A model generated the notes under the pieces. That model was not told the origin of the DNA. It saw only the letters and a list, made by a program, of their open reading frames with translations, and made no database searches. Below, one piece after another: positions 1-6,854 of a DNA stretch of 7,497 nucleotides. Source of the DNA: Methanobacteriota archaeon (GTDB lineage: Archaea > Halobacteriota > Bog-38 > Methanoflorentales > Methanoflorentaceae). Position 1 is the first letter of the stretch. Every line of letters begins with the position of its first letter. Where the stretch lies: positions 1 through 7,497 of the forward strand of contig PMYA01000069.1 of NCBI GenBank assembly GCA_003170935.1, written 5' to 3'. The position numbers and the translations under genes were made by a program.

Positions 1-392
1 ATGTATATCTGAGCAAAACTTTGTAAAACACCGGCTTGCCAGAAAGTGCTTGCATTATAGTTATTTTTAGAGGATTTAACTTGAATAAACTCTGCCGAAG
101 TTTGATTTGTAGATAATTTAAAAATAACGTCAATGTCCTCAATCCCTTCTAAGCGAATGAAATCTTCCTCTGATCGGTCGTCTAACGTCAAGTGGGAGAG
201 GATTTTATACGTAGCGTACTTAAATTGAAACTGAAAGCCCCGAATGCTGTCAGATCCACCCGTTCGCCTTTCGGCAAGTATATCTAACTGAGTCTTAGGA
301 GAACATCTCGAAGATTGAAACAGCGATGATGTCTTACCTTCTTTGTTACGATCTTTTTGTCGGCTTTTTTTTGATTTCTTTGACACGATCAT
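1..392 (-). CDS. DUF4297/Cap4-like dsDNA nuclease, N-terminal part (runs off the window)
   Basis: I translated this by hand; it has no stop before position 1, so only the first 130 residues are visible. A basic, Lys/Ser-rich leader (about residues 1-20) precedes RTGGSDSIRGFQFQFKYA (residues 43-60), the N-terminal signature of DUF4297. LEGIEDIDVIF follows (81-91) and EFIQVKSS (101-108). Acidic residues E82, E85, D86 and D88 followed by Q104-x-K106 fit a PD-(D/E)XK catalytic core with Gln in the usual Glu position, as is common in this family. DUF4297 is the nuclease domain of Cap4 (a CBASS effector) and of some Avs/STAND proteins. The sensor or ATPase part lies outside the window, so the system cannot be named. 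The ATG at 392-390 is chosen because an in-frame TGA lies directly upstream at 395-393; GTG two codons later is the alternative. It lies 22 bp after the lipoprotein stop, so the two are probably cotranscribed. Confidence 0.8.
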   Translation of the reverse strand, partial: MIVSKKSKKSRQKDRNKEGKTSSLFQSSRCSPKTQLDILAERRTGGSDSIRGFQFQFKYATYKILSHLTLDDRSEEDFIRLEGIEDIDVIFKLSTNQTSAEFIQVKSSKNNYNASTFWQAGVLQSFAQIY

Positions 393-414
393 TCACATCT
401 GAAAATCAGAGTTT

Positions 415-606
415 TTATTGCAGAAGCTTGATGACAGTCACTAACTGAACCGTAGGTGTTTTGGTGACTGTCACTTGTAGGCCAGCTGATGAATCACTAA
501 TGGTCTGTGCGGTTGTTCGAGTGCAACCAGCTACTAAAAAAGAAGCAACCGCAAGAAAAAGAACAATTAATGCAATTATTGGTTCCAATTGCATACGCGT
601 ACGCAA
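415..606 (-). CDS. Small predicted lipoprotein (63 aa)
   Basis: This short open frame has the layout of a lipoprotein signal peptide: a basic start (R2, R4), a hydrophobic stretch at residues 10-26, then the lipobox LVAGC with the lipidated Cys at residue 28. The mature part is only about 35 residues, rich in Thr and Ser (TVTKTPTVQLVTVIK), with no domain I recognise. The TTG at 606-604 is preferred because it supplies the two N-terminal arginines. An ATG at 594-592 would give 59 residues beginning MQLEP, with a poor signal-peptide n-region. Neither start has a convincing ribosome-binding site. It sits between the RNase J-like gene and the Cap4-like nuclease on the same strand. It could be a real membrane-anchored partner or a chance hydrophobic frame. 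The exact lipobox and tight packing favour a real gene. Confidence 0.55.
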   Translation of the reverse strand: MRTRMQLEPIIALIVLFLAVASFLVAGCTRTTAQTISDSSAGLQVTVTKTPTVQLVTVIKLLQ

Positions 607-631
607 GTGGTGAGAGTTAGCTTAACAGTTA

Positions 632-657
632 CGATTTTTAAACCTAAATCAAAATCG
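632..657. repeat. 7-bp inverted repeat between RNase J-like and lipoprotein genes
   Basis: CGATTTT at 632-638 is repeated in inverted form as AAAATCG at 651-657, with a 12-nt spacer. It lies in the 62-bp gap after the RNase J-like stop. Read in the direction of the flanking genes, no U-run follows the stem, so it is not a typical intrinsic terminator. It may be a processing hairpin or chance in AT-rich DNA. Confidence 0.35.
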
Positions 658-668
658 AGATATAATCG

Positions 669-2125
669 TTAAAGCACTACCTTTCGTCCTTTCTCCGGAA
701 TGATCACATTATCATGTAGGTTCTGAAATACCTCAGGATTCTGCGTATGAACAGGAATTACTGTCTTTGGTTGTACGGTCTGGATGAATTCCTTGATCTC
801 GTCGTAGCTTAGGTGTCCAGAAGCATGAATTTGTGTATAAGGGAACAAATTGAAGTGCTGCAGCCAATTCTCAACTTTTTTCAGATCCAATTCCATCTCA
901 AGGTCAAACGGCTCACAAACGCTTCGGATGTAACAACTCCCCAGTTCAGGTTTGATGTCGATGAGCTCCTTAAGCTCGAAGAAGTCGCAGCGGACTATGT
1001 AATCCTCTTGATTTTGCCGGATATCGTGAGCGGTCACAGCGTGGGGATGATCAAGGAACTCACGTTCCCAATTATCATAGTCTTCAAGCTGAATTTTTTC
1101 CGAGAAGCGATCATCCTCATATACGCCCCATGTTTTTCGAGGAATATAGATACGAATGTGATCGTCGTCAATTCTCGGTGTATCTATTCCTGATTCTCTA
1201 AAGAGTTCCAACAAATAAGCTTGTTTCAAGTTGATGACCAGAGCCCTGTCAGTTTGTTGAGCGACTTGAAAGAAGCTTTGCATACGATCTGTGTCTCGTA
1301 CTGGGAAGTTGACGATAGCGAGTTTTTCGGTGTTTTCGATTCGCTTTTTAGCGACATCTCTGACTGTTTCTTCGCTGTCAGGAAGAGTCGAGGTGATCCT
1401 CGTCCCCTCACAAATGAGTACTGTTGGATCGACTTCTGCGGCACGTTCGGCGAACTTTTGTGTAAGGTCTCCTTTGTAGCCGTGGAACCTGAAATCTCCT
1501 GTGTAGACAATAGAGCCTGCGTTCGTCTCTAAAATATAAGCAGTTGCACCTTCGAGTGAGTGGCTGACAGGTAACGCTTCGACCTCAAGCTCTCCAACAT
1601 TGAATGAGCCCTTCGCTTCGTTATACTCCTGGGCTTCTTAGTCTTCTCACCCGTCATTTTGGATTCTGCGCCTTGTTTGTTCGTATAGGTCTTAAACGAC
1701 TCTTTGAGGGAGATAAGTTCGCACGTTCCGCTCGAACCAGTTTCGTCAAGAGCTTGCATGATGTCTTTGGAAGCTTGTGTGCAGTGAATTGGGATATCTT
1801 CCCTGAGATAATGGATGTAAGAGCTATGATCCATGTGTGCGTGGCTGAGAAGGAGTCCATCAATGCTACACGTTTCTTCAGATGGAAGCTTGCAATGGTC
1901 AAGGTAATCACACCGATATATCCCATCTAAATTAGGAAGTAAGCCAAATTCAAGGAGATCGAGTATTCCGTTGCACTTCCGGGGCTGCATGAACTCGTCG
2001 AAATACTGGTTAGCAAGGCTGAAACTCATACCAAAGTCGAGAAAAAGTCGTGTATTCTGATCCTCAAAAAGGATCTTATTGCCCCCGATCTCGTTAACTC
2101 CACCGTAGAACGTTAGGGAAACCAT
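669..2125 (-). pseudogene. RNase J-like beta-CASP metallo-beta-lactamase nuclease, interrupted by one frameshift
   Basis: Two overlapping frames together encode one protein of about 485 residues, close to the RNase J family core. The N-terminal frame (ATG 2125-2123; a TTG at 2137 is also possible) gives NEIGGNKI and the metal-binding HAHMDH at residues 95-100 (H95, H97, D99, H100). The second frame is open from 1637, just after an in-frame TAA at 1640-1638. It carries PVSHS (motif III His), TGDFRF (motif IV Asp), CEGT (motif A), HASGH (motif B) and PVHT (motif C), and ends at the TAA at 669. Every catalytic motif survives; only a net -1 shift between about 1640 and 1580 separates the halves. 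I see no canonical X-XXY-YYZ slippery site there, so a one-base deletion or sequencing error is likelier than programmed frameshifting. The family degrades or processes RNA, 5' exonucleolytically or endonucleolytically. The loop before HAHMDH (residues about 40-90, with YFDEFMQPRKCNG) is long, so this may be a subgroup distinct from housekeeping RNase J. Confidence 0.8.
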
Positions 2126-2200
2126 TACTTGAATCAAGAGACAAGCTGGCTGAAAAGATTTTCTATTCGTTTTTTTGAAGTTTAGCGGTTTAGAGTGAAG

Positions 2201-2599
2201 CTAAGCTTCGGTCTCAAGTTGCTGCAACCGCTCAAGTATTGCGGTGATATGCCCACATGCGAACATACAATCAAGATGCCCTTCACAAAAACGTTCTTTC
2301 CGAACGTGGGTGGTTAACAGTTTTCGCAGTGTTTCTAGGTCTGCTTCTTCGAGCAACTTTTCGTCATTCACATATCGGACTGCTTCGTCTTGCCAAGAAC
2401 CCCAATCGAACGGAATGATCCACCCGTTGTCGTAAAGGGCTTTGTAGAAATCATGTGCTTCACGAGAAAGGGTAAAATAAGGAAAGACGCCTTTCTCTGA
2501 TGTCCAGTGACCAAACTGGAAATCTTCAGACTTAAAGATAGGTAAAAAAAGCACAATCGCTTTGATTTGGTCTTTAGAGATGGGTAGTGCTTCTTTCAT
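2201..2599 (-). CDS. DUF6508 domain-containing protein
   Basis: This 132-residue protein matches my recollection of DUF6508 over its whole length. The sequence shows a Trp/Gly/aromatic N-terminal part (FGHWTS, VFPYFTLS at residues 29-45), then FDWGSW (64-69), and a conserved C-terminal block with RKERFCEG (100-107) followed by FACGHITAILERL. The function of the family is unknown. The conserved Arg, Phe and Glu around 100-107 could form an active or binding site, but that is a guess. It has no signal peptide or membrane segment. The ATG at 2599 has no good Shine-Dalgarno sequence. It lies 61 bp after the nuclease-EVE gene on the same strand and 75 bp before the RNase J-like gene. The position is compatible with a defence-island accessory gene. 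The domain assignment is fairly sure; any role is not. Confidence 0.8.
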   Translation of the reverse strand: MKEALPISKDQIKAIVLFLPIFKSEDFQFGHWTSEKGVFPYFTLSREAHDFYKALYDNGWIIPFDWGSWQDEAVRYVNDEKLLEEADLETLRKLLTTHVRKERFCEGHLDCMFACGHITAILERLQQLETEA

Positions 2600-2660
2600 T
2601 ATGGTTTAGATTCTTAAATGATGATCTCTAGAAGTAAAACGCTTGAGCTACAAAAACCCC

Positions 2661-3806
2661 TTATTTTCGCGTCAAAACGTTGAAATCGTGTTTGCTAATT
2701 TTGTTAGTCGCTTGAACGTACCAAGCCCAATTTTTATTTGAGTCTTTACCTTTAAACGCATCCAGGGTAGCTCGTAAAGCAGCATCGATAATAATTGGAT
2801 TATCGAGATACAAGCTTTCTTCCTTTAGATCAAAGATCCAAGGGTACCGATCAGCATGACGGACACTAGGACGTGACTCTTTTCGTGGAGCTGATACTAT
2901 CCTTGCGTGGGCGACAACTCCCTTCGTTGTCGCATAAAAGCAAATCCAATCTCCTGGTTTGATATGTCTTCTTCCAGGGGTTCTCTCTCCAAAGGCGTAG
3001 ATATGCTCGGTTTGAACGAGAGTGCTTATGTTATCCTCGGCAGTCCCTTCGTCGTCAGATCGCACTGGAGTTAGCCAATATGAGGTATCTATTTCGGTTG
3101 TCAGCGGTTGATGCCCCTCTGGTTTATTGTCAGGCGGCGTTTCAGGAGACTCTGCAGGTGGAACTACCAAACGTGCCATAAGGTCGATGATTGGATCAAT
3201 AGTAGGGCCTGAAGGACGAATCACAGCAAGCACGTCAGCGTGACTCATATCGTACTCGTTCATCATCTCTGCGAGAGATAGCAGGGACTCCACCGAAATT
3301 ATCCGCAGCTTGTCTGACCAGTTCTGGGCAATAATCGCATTTTCTAGTTGTTTCAATTCAGGATCGGGACGTCCAACAACATAGAGTCCTAGAGCATTTT
3401 CCCATCCTGGAATTCTTTCATCATCAATCAGATCGTTTACATAACCTAATAGCGTAGCAGTCTTGATGGCATACACTTCTGTGGTCTTAGTCTCAACAAC
3501 GATGTGAAAGCCGTTTGGCGATATCCAATAACCATCAAAGCCAATTTCACTTGAGACACCTTGATAACGCCCAAAGGTTACCCCAAAGCCTAGAAATCGC
3601 CCGATATGGTTCACTAGATCTTGTAATGCGCGGTTATATTGCGTTCCAGCAATCCTTAAACACTCGCTAATATAATCTCTAAGTTGTCCCACTTCTTGCA
3701 CATTCTCGGCCAGGAAACGCCTGAAACGCTCTCGTGCTGTGTTTTCTCCTGAAGTATCATCGAGTGAACCCACGAGTTCTAAAATTTCAGAAAGAGTGAT
3801 ATCCAA
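2661..3806 (-). CDS. PD-(D/E)XK nuclease fused to EVE domain; probable modification-dependent (Type IV-like) restriction enzyme
   Basis: The 381-residue protein has two folds joined by a Pro-rich linker (about residues 215-237). The N-terminal part has a helical region (1-70), then GFDGYW with D91 and VVETKTT with E105-x-K107, which is the PD-(D/E)XK catalytic pattern of restriction-like nucleases. The C-terminal part (about 242-378) begins YWLTPV and contains IYAFGE (269-274) and IKPGDWICFY (282-291), hallmarks of the PUA-like EVE domain. EVE domains bind modified bases, and fusions with nucleases are regarded as readers that direct cleavage to modified DNA. Substrate and base specificity here are inference. 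The TTG start at 3806-3804 is forced by an in-frame TAA at 3812-3810 and by the lack of another Met before residue 181. An AAAGGA about 10 nt upstream is the best ribosome-binding site in the window. It follows the MmeI-type gene by 128 bp, and its ribosome-binding site can pair with the end of that gene. Confidence 0.88.
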   Translation of the reverse strand: MDITLSEILELVGSLDDTSGENTARERFRRFLAENVQEVGQLRDYISECLRIAGTQYNRALQDLVNHIGRFLGFGVTFGRYQGVSSEIGFDGYWISPNGFHIVVETKTTEVYAIKTATLLGYVNDLIDDERIPGWENALGLYVVGRPDPELKQLENAIIAQNWSDKLRIISVESLLSLAEMMNEYDMSHADVLAVIRPSGPTIDPIIDLMARLVVPPAESPETPPDNKPEGHQPLTTEIDTSYWLTPVRSDDEGTAEDNISTLVQTEHIYAFGERTPGRRHIKPGDWICFYATTKGVVAHARIVSAPRKESRPSVRHADRYPWIFDLKEESLYLDNPIIIDAALRATLDAFKGKDSNKNWAWYVQATNKISKHDFNVLTRK

Positions 3807-3829
3807 TTTTTACACATCCTTTCAGTCAA

Positions 3830-3845
3830 TTTCTACAAGTAGAAA
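3830..3845. repeat. Short palindrome in the nuclease-EVE 5' leader
   Basis: TTTCTAC and GTAGAAA flank a 2-nt centre, giving 7-bp arms about 23 nt upstream of the TTG start of the nuclease-EVE gene and about 9 nt before its ribosome-binding region. It may be an operator for a dimeric regulator or, with a wider loop, an RNA hairpin. Its stem resembles that of Cas12a CRISPR repeats, but there is only one copy. Confidence 0.45.
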
Positions 3846-3907
3846 GACGATCCATTACTTAAGAACTGTTTTTAACTGTGTGAGGGTGAGACCTGTGAAG
3901 TAATCTC

Positions 3908-3933
3908 AAAAAATAGGTCTAGTACGTTTAGAC
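3908..3933 (-). terminator. Weak terminator-like hairpin after the MmeI-type gene
   Basis: Just after the stop codon, the minus strand reads GTCTA (3933-3929), a 7-nt loop, TAGAC (3921-3917), then three bases and six T (3913-3908). The 5-bp stem is weak. The second arm can instead pair with AGGTCT at 3894-3889, so terminator and antiterminator states are mutually exclusive on paper. It may attenuate readthrough into the nuclease-EVE gene, or it may be chance. Confidence 0.25.
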
Positions 3934-3934
3934 T

Positions 3935-6667
3935 TTAGGATGTGTATTCTTTAAATAACCCAAAAAGGAACTGTAAGCGCTCTAAATCTGTGTCGAAACG
4001 TTCCACTCGATAACAACGATCTACAGCCTTGTCTAGCCGTCTATGTGCATCAAGAAGCTGCTTTGGCATGGAAAGCGGATCGTATAAGTCTGCTAAAGAA
4101 GTATCTGGATATGAATGTCTAGCCCTAATCACGCCTTTTGCGGCAACCATAACATCATCTATCCGCATAGAAAGTGGATTTGATGGCCACGGAAAGTTAT
4201 TATAGACAATGTCGTTCGAATAACGAAAATCTCCTTTTAGCCTGCCACATACCTGATGAACCCAAGTCATGTGCATTGCTGATTGAAGCACCCCGAAATG
4301 ATAGGCAGTAACATCTCTAATCATCGCCATTGAATCGTGGACGATAACGTTTGGCTCACAGATGGCTAGTGGGATATACCTCCGATTTTCTGAGGTATGT
4401 CTTGGCACGGCTATATAGGGTGTTTTTGGTTGGCGATTCTCTGCAAATAAATATGGCTGGTCTGCGAGTCTTCTAGTTGGCTTTTTTTTGCTGGCTAATC
4501 TGAACTTGCGGACACTTGCGATTCTTTGCCTTAAGAGAGGCAACCTCCGAATTGTTGCTGGGTTGACATCCGTTAGCCAAAAGCACCAGCGTTTTTCATT
4601 GTGTAAGAATTCTTTGGCACTAATAAGAGGACGTATATATTGCACACCGCTTGGTTCTGCAGTGACATAATCGTTTTTTTCGCTGTCTGTCAAAAGCAGA
4701 AATTGTCCGTCTACCGGTTTGTTACCCCACGTTATAGCTGGAACATTACAGATAGGCTTCTTTCTAGGCGTCATTACGATGTTCTCAGCTTCTACAAGGT
4801 AGGGATTGATGTTTGTTACTTGCAGCTCTAAAGGTTCATCAGAAGCCCCTACGTATTCAAATAACTGCTTCTTCTTCCTGTCAAAAGTAGCGAAACCGAT
4901 TATAACAACAAAAACAGCCGCTTTCCTTCGCGCTTGGTTTGACCAAACAAAGGTTCGATGAGCGAAATTAATCTTTATGCCACTTGCGAGTAGATAGTTC
5001 CACAAAATACCGACCTGTTCTCCTTGAGTAATAGAATTCGTCGAAACAAAGGAGGTTTGGATATCTGTGCCGCTGATGAATTCCTGTGTTTTTACGTACC
5101 ACGAGCATACATAATCAAGAGTCTTATAGTTACGAATTTTGTCTGCAAATACAATATCCATATCATCATTTTGTGCATCTGAGCGAAGATGTTTCCCGAC
5201 ATAAGGAGGATTCCCGAAGATGTAAGACAATCCACTTTTTGGGATAATGTCCTCCCAATCGAGAGTAAGGGCGTTGCCTTGTATGACGTGGGGTGCTTTA
5301 ATGAGCGGCAATCGCGCGTAATAGTGCCCAAACTCGTTTTGTAGCTCTATATTTGCTTGATGGTCAGTAAGCCACAGGGCTACCTCGGCAATCCTAACTG
5401 GAAACTCAAAGAGGTCTATTCCGTAAAACGAATCAACGTTAATGTCGCGGTTGAATACTTCAACCACGTCAAGCACCATACCGCGATATTGGTCATTCTT
5501 GCTTTCAAGTCGTTGTAATTGCTTATGAATCACCAGCTCAAGCCTTCTTAGCTCCTTGTAGGCTACAACTAGAAAAGAGCCGCATCCACACGCTGGATCT
5601 AGAAACTTCATAGAACCGATTTTTCCAAGCAGTTCGTTTAAGGCGCGCTTGTTGTGCTGCCTTGCCTCAAACTCTGCATAGAGCCCGTCTAAAAAGAGCG
5701 GCCTAATAACCTTGAGTATATTTTTCTCTGAGGTATAATGAACCCCGAAATCTCTCCGCTCTTGAGGTTCTACAACGGCTTGAAATAGTGAGCCGAATAT
5801 GGCGGGCGATACCGTAGACCAATCAAAGTAGCAGCATTTGAGCAATATATCGCGTGTTTTCCTGTCGAACGTCGCAATAGGGAGCGTCTCGTCAAATAGC
5901 GACCCATTGATATAGGGAAATTTCGCCGCGTCGTCGTCGAGGTTTATTTGTCGCGCATCTTCTGGAGTGTTTAGAAGCTGAAAGATATATGTAAGTACCG
6001 CGCCCACGTCCGCGCCGTCTTCGCGGGTGCGCTCCTCGATGTAATAGGCAAAAAGCCCCTTCTCAAATATAGCCGTATCATCAGCAAATAAACAAAACAT
6101 GAAGCGGACGAGCAAGAGTTCAAGGGCGTGTCCGGTATAGCCATTCGCCTTAAGAGCATCGTGCAGCCGGCCCATCAACTCAGCCGCTTTAATATTGACT
6201 ATATCCACGTCTGGATATTTATGACGCTTATGCCCTGTCATAAAGTCAAAGAGGTGGATGTGCCTAGGTAGCTCGGTTAGTTCAAACGACCATTCTTCAC
6301 CCTCATCAAGGTCATACAACCGGAAGCGCTGAAAGTCTGAGAGTATGATATAACGAGGGAGCTCTTCGTCGAGGATACCGCTCATATAGTTAAGGACTTG
6401 CTTGTAAGCTGCGTCCAAGCTCTTACCGCGGCTTTTATGTTCCGCGATTAGCGTCCCTTTCCAAAAAAGGTCAACGAATCCTTGCTGCTGGTTGCCTGAA
6501 AGCTTGACATGCTTCTCAAATACTGCAACCCTACGTAGCGGCATCCCGAACACATAAAAAAACTGATTCCAAAAGGTCTGAGCCTCGGCTTTTTCGTCTC
6601 GCGCGTCTCTCCACTCATGAACGAACTCAACCGCACGTTCGTTTATTTCAGACCACGTTATCTGCAT
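3935..6667 (-). CDS. MmeI-type (Type IIL/IIG) restriction-modification enzyme with nuclease, methyltransferase and specificity regions in one chain
   Basis: At 910 residues this is the full length expected for the MmeI family (MmeI itself is about 919). The N-terminal nuclease has D66-x9-E76-x-K78 (VDLFWK...AEHK), the same spacing as in MmeI. A helical spacer (about 155-300) follows. The adenine methyltransferase core has FGVHYTSE (307-314), the SAM-binding DPACGCGSF (357-365) and catalytic NPPY (486-489). The target recognition part (about 630-830) has the family blocks GRLKGDFRYS (808-817) and YNNFPWP (822-828). Such enzymes methylate one strand of an asymmetric site and cut about 20 bases away. 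The specificity cannot be read by eye. No key residue is missing and the frame is intact. The ATG at 6667 lacks a clear Shine-Dalgarno sequence. The 187-bp leader has TATATT and CATAAT boxes but no good -35 partner. The regulator upstream is a plausible controller. Confidence 0.92.
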   Translation of the reverse strand: MQITWSEINERAVEFVHEWRDARDEKAEAQTFWNQFFYVFGMPLRRVAVFEKHVKLSGNQQQGFVDLFWKGTLIAEHKSRGKSLDAAYKQVLNYMSGILDEELPRYIILSDFQRFRLYDLDEGEEWSFELTELPRHIHLFDFMTGHKRHKYPDVDIVNIKAAELMGRLHDALKANGYTGHALELLLVRFMFCLFADDTAIFEKGLFAYYIEERTREDGADVGAVLTYIFQLLNTPEDARQINLDDDAAKFPYINGSLFDETLPIATFDRKTRDILLKCCYFDWSTVSPAIFGSLFQAVVEPQERRDFGVHYTSEKNILKVIRPLFLDGLYAEFEARQHNKRALNELLGKIGSMKFLDPACGCGSFLVVAYKELRRLELVIHKQLQRLESKNDQYRGMVLDVVEVFNRDINVDSFYGIDLFEFPVRIAEVALWLTDHQANIELQNEFGHYYARLPLIKAPHVIQGNALTLDWEDIIPKSGLSYIFGNPPYVGKHLRSDAQNDDMDIVFADKIRNYKTLDYVCSWYVKTQEFISGTDIQTSFVSTNSITQGEQVGILWNYLLASGIKINFAHRTFVWSNQARRKAAVFVVIIGFATFDRKKKQLFEYVGASDEPLELQVTNINPYLVEAENIVMTPRKKPICNVPAITWGNKPVDGQFLLLTDSEKNDYVTAEPSGVQYIRPLISAKEFLHNEKRWCFWLTDVNPATIRRLPLLRQRIASVRKFRLASKKKPTRRLADQPYLFAENRQPKTPYIAVPRHTSENRRYIPLAICEPNVIVHDSMAMIRDVTAYHFGVLQSAMHMTWVHQVCGRLKGDFRYSNDIVYNNFPWPSNPLSMRIDDVMVAAKGVIRARHSYPDTSLADLYDPLSMPKQLLDAHRRLDKAVDRCYRVERFDTDLERLQFLFGLFKEYTS

Positions 6668-6854
6668 AGTTCAGAAACAAGAATTATGACGTCGTTAATA
6701 TAAGCGTTGGTTCCCCAATCTTGCAGTTATCATGATCTGCAGCGCTTATCTAAGAGCTTTTAGGGAATACCAATATGCTTTACTACACTTTCTAACGATG
6801 CACTCTCACAAGCTTATCTTTAGCGTTGCTAGCAGTCAAAAATAAAACTGATAG

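Larger units (their letters stand above)
3811..3946 (-). promoter_or_regulatory. 10-bp inverted repeat linking the MmeI-type stop codon to the nuclease-EVE ribosome-binding site
   Basis: TACACATCCT (plus strand 3811-3820) and AGGATGTGTA (3937-3946) are perfect inverted copies. In the transcript the upstream arm is made of the last three codons (Tyr908, Thr909, Ser910) and the first base of the UAA stop of the MmeI-type gene. The downstream arm covers the ribosome-binding region just before the TTG start of the nuclease gene. Pairing would hide that site unless ribosomes finish the upstream gene and open the stem. This is the layout of translational coupling. The repeat is seen directly; the regulatory role is inference. 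Confidence 0.45.

Noticed and set aside
398..410. Hairpin TCTGA-AAA-TCAGA followed by T5 on the plus strand, terminator-like
   Set aside because: The stem is only 5 bp, it points opposite to the genes, and no plus-strand gene needs it. It lies 5 nt upstream of the Cap4-like ATG and may be chance.
660..667. TATAAT on the plus strand as an antisense promoter
   Set aside because: A perfect -10 hexamer is expected by chance in this AT-rich gap, and there is no -35 partner or plus-strand gene.
813..1193. 126-residue plus-strand open frame
   Set aside because: It is antisense to the conserved C-terminal beta-CASP part of the RNase J-like gene and has no recognisable domain.
1226..1510. 94-residue minus-strand open frame inside the RNase J-like gene
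   Set aside because: It is out of frame with the real coding frame, which here encodes motif IV (TGDFRF) and motif A (CEGT). Its own sequence is Ser/Lys-rich with no recognisable domain.
1221..1532. 103-residue plus-strand open frame
   Set aside because: It is antisense to the RNase J-like coding frame with no family resemblance.
2128..2138. CTTGA-A-TCAAG palindrome just before the RNase J-like ATG
   Set aside because: Arms of 5 bp are too short to call an operator without a second copy.
2197..2209. GAAGCT-A-AGCTTC palindrome over the DUF6508 stop codon
   Set aside because: It has the look of a terminator stem, but the loop is too short and the nearby T-run is on the wrong side for the minus-strand genes.
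3830..3845. Resemblance to a Cas12a CRISPR repeat stem (TCTAC...GTAGA)
   Set aside because: The arms match the conserved Type V-A repeat stem, but the loop is only 2 nt, there is one copy, no spacer array follows, and no cas gene is present.
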